Shown: positions 39,793 through 41,013 of the stretch, in pieces
Layout of the letters: each line of letters begins with the position of its first letter
Numbering within the stretch: position 1 is the first letter of the stretch
Assembly (NCBI GenBank): GCA_902373545.1
Contig: CABKMZ010000011.1
Span: 1-41,013, forward strand
Direction of reading: 5' to 3'
Length of the DNA: 41,013 nucleotides
From: an uncultured Actinomyces sp.
GTDB lineage: Bacteria > Actinomycetota > Actinomycetes > Actinomycetales > Actinomycetaceae
Made by a program: the position numbers and the translations under genes
The notes under the pieces: generated by a model
The model's database searches: none
What the model was told of the DNA's origin: nothing
The model's input: the letters and a program-made list of their open reading frames with translations, nothing else

Positions 39793-40761
39793 ATGGGCGA
39801 GCGGGGAGTGCGACGGAGCATTCTGTTGCTGGTCTCGTCGATGTCGGCGGGTGGGCGCTCCGTACGCCTGGGTCCGCGCATCGTGCGGATTCTGCGCGGC
39901 GGCGGCTGGGAGGTCGCGGTTCGCCTGACGACGCCCGGCGACGACCCGGCTGCCCTGGCCGCTCAGGTCGCCTCCGATTCGATCGTGGCCGCCCTGGGCG
40001 GGGACGGGTACCTCGGCGCGGTTGCGCGCGGGTGCCACGACTCCGGCGCACTGTTCGTCCCGTTTCCCGGCGGGCGCGGTAACGACCTGTGCCGCGCGCT
40101 CGGTATCGGCACGGATCCGCTGGCTCGTGCCCGTGATGTGGCGTCGTTGGGTTTCGTCTCCGGCACCGCGGGGGACGAGGCCGTGGCTGGCCGGGCGCGC
40201 AGGGCAACGGATGCGCTCGCTTCCCGGGTGCGTCCTTTGGATGGCATGTGGGTGCGCTCACGCGACGGGGTGCGCTTGGCGCTCGGCGTTGTGTCGGTGG
40301 GGTTGGATGCGCGGGCGAATATCTTGGCGAACGAGTCCTCGCTGACGTCGGGTCCGCTGGCGTATGGCTATGGGGCTTTCGCGGCCCTGGCCTCGCACGA
40401 ACCCACCGAGATTATCGCGACCGTTGACGGTCGCGAGCGTGACATGAGCGGCTGGGTTGCGTCCGTGTCGAACTCGGGGCGTTTTGGCGGGGGGATCACG
40501 CTGGTGGAGTCCTCGGATATGAGCGACGGCATCTTGGAGGTGTGCCACGTGGGGCCCATGCCGGTGGCGCGCGCCCTGCCGGTGTTGGCCCAGGTTGTGG
40601 CCGGCCGCGCGAAGCGGCACCCGGCCATCGAGGTGGAGACTGCGCGCGTCGTGTCCTTCGCGGCGCCTGCGGGGATGGTCGCGATGGCGGACGGGGACCG
40701 GATCGCCTCGATTCCTTTCACGGTGGACGTCGCGCCGGGAGTTGTTTCTGTTCTCGTCTGA
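39793..40761 (+). CDS. Diacylglycerol kinase-type lipid kinase
   Basis: A 322-residue lipid kinase of the DgkB/YegS/sphingosine kinase fold. The nucleotide loop is GGDG (69-72) and the second motif is FPGGRGNDLCRALG (~91-104). It would phosphorylate diacylglycerol or a related lipid at the membrane, returning it to phosphatidate. That fits plsC, which begins 121 nt downstream. It starts 4 nt after murA with no clear ribosome binding site, so it is probably translated by coupling. Confidence 0.87.
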   Translation: MGERGVRRSILLLVSSMSAGGRSVRLGPRIVRILRGGGWEVAVRLTTPGDDPAALAAQVASDSIVAALGGDGYLGAVARGCHDSGALFVPFPGGRGNDLCRALGIGTDPLARARDVASLGFVSGTAGDEAVAGRARRATDALASRVRPLDGMWVRSRDGVRLALGVVSVGLDARANILANESSLTSGPLAYGYGAFAALASHEPTEIIATVDGRERDMSGWVASVSNSGRFGGGITLVESSDMSDGILEVCHVGPMPVARALPVLAQVVAGRAKRHPAIEVETARVVSFAAPAGMVAMADGDRIASIPFTVDVAPGVVSVLV

Positions 40762-40870
40762 GCGCCCGCGTGCCTTGGCGGGGGCCGACGCGCCGACCGC
40801 ACGTGTGACCTGCGCTCGGTTGCTGCGTAACGTGGCCCTCGGGTTTTGCGTTGCGGGGTCGTGGTCCCCC

Positions 40871-40876
40871 TAGAAT
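40871..40876 (+). promoter_or_regulatory. -10 box TAGAAT, probable leaderless promoter of plsC
   Basis: TAGAAT, 6 nt, then ATG at 40883. Confidence 0.55.
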
Positions 40877-40882
40877 GACACC

Positions 40883-41013
40883 ATGAGTGCAGTCTCCGGC
40901 TTTTATTCCTTCGCGAAGGGCGTGTTGACGCCCATCATGACCCCATGGGTGAAGTTCTCCGTCACCGGCGAGGAGAACCTCCCCACGGAGGGTGGTTTCC
41001 TGTTGGTTTCCAA
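40883..41013 (+). CDS. 1-acyl-sn-glycerol-3-phosphate acyltransferase, N-terminal part
   Basis: Only the first 43 residues are inside the window. The run from an N-terminal hydrophobic/amphipathic stretch through VKFSVTGEENLPTEGGFLLVSN is the standard lead-in to the PlsC acyltransferase domain, with the catalytic HxxxxD expected just beyond the window edge. It would make phosphatidate from lysophosphatidate. The start is supported by TAGAAT six nt upstream. Confidence 0.8.
   Translation, partial: MSAVSGFYSFAKGVLTPIMTPWVKFSVTGEENLPTEGGFLLVS

Overview
The window looks like an ordinary chromosomal stretch of a high-GC actinobacterium. The closest fit I can suggest is the Actinomyces/Schaalia group (Actinomycetaceae); this is inference from gene content and style, not from a database match. 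The evidence is strong G/C bias at third codon positions, an actinobacterial Ski2-like helicase with a DUF3516-type tail, an IclR regulator divergent from leuCD as in NdgR/LtbR systems, a gltX gene beside tRNA-Gln and tRNA-Glu, and many genes whose -10 box sits 6-7 nt before the start codon.

Layout. 1-5.2 kb: the 3' end of ilvE, a two-gene ABC exporter-fold transporter, and manA. 5.4-9.5 kb (minus strand): a class I glutamine amidotransferase, then a compact four-gene operon (lipoprotein, membrane-fusion-like protein, ATPase, FtsX-like permease). 9.8-14.3 kb: a single-domain MetE-like methyltransferase (minus), then ilvD and a lipoate ligase with permuted domains (plus). 14.5-19.97 kb: marC, yggS, yccF, ybaK, an antitoxin-like fragment, a Pr6Pr-type membrane protein, a VOC protein, and a quinone reductase/TetR pair with a clear operator. 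Two copies of a ~108-bp inverted-terminus repeat lie here. 19.9-22.7 kb: the helicase (minus). 22.9-27.7 kb: an alanine/glycine symporter, an FAH-family hydrolase, and an NCS1 permease translationally coupled to a purine nucleoside phosphorylase. 27.8-31.1 kb: a MalY-type C-S lyase (minus), gltX, tRNA-Gln(CTG) and tRNA-Glu(CTC). 31.2-35.3 kb: a large secreted type I pullulanase with starch-binding modules and a C-terminal choline-binding-like repeat array. 35.4-38.4 kb: an LtbR/NdgR-like regulator divergent from leuCD. 38.5-41 kb: murA, a lipid kinase and the start of plsC.

Themes. Branched-chain amino acid synthesis recurs (ilvE, ilvD, leuC, leuD and their regulator). Purine handling is grouped (NCS1 permease and phosphorylase). 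Envelope functions close the window. I see no phage, transposase, CRISPR array or defence island, and no clearly new multi-gene system.

The best leads are smaller. They are the phosphorylase with both purine-specificity residues changed, the permuted lipoate ligase, the four-gene exporter of unknown cargo, the cluster of leaderless promoters, the paired ~108-bp repeats, and an 8-mer (GGCCTCGT/ACGAGGCC) that recurs in most intergenic regions and terminators.
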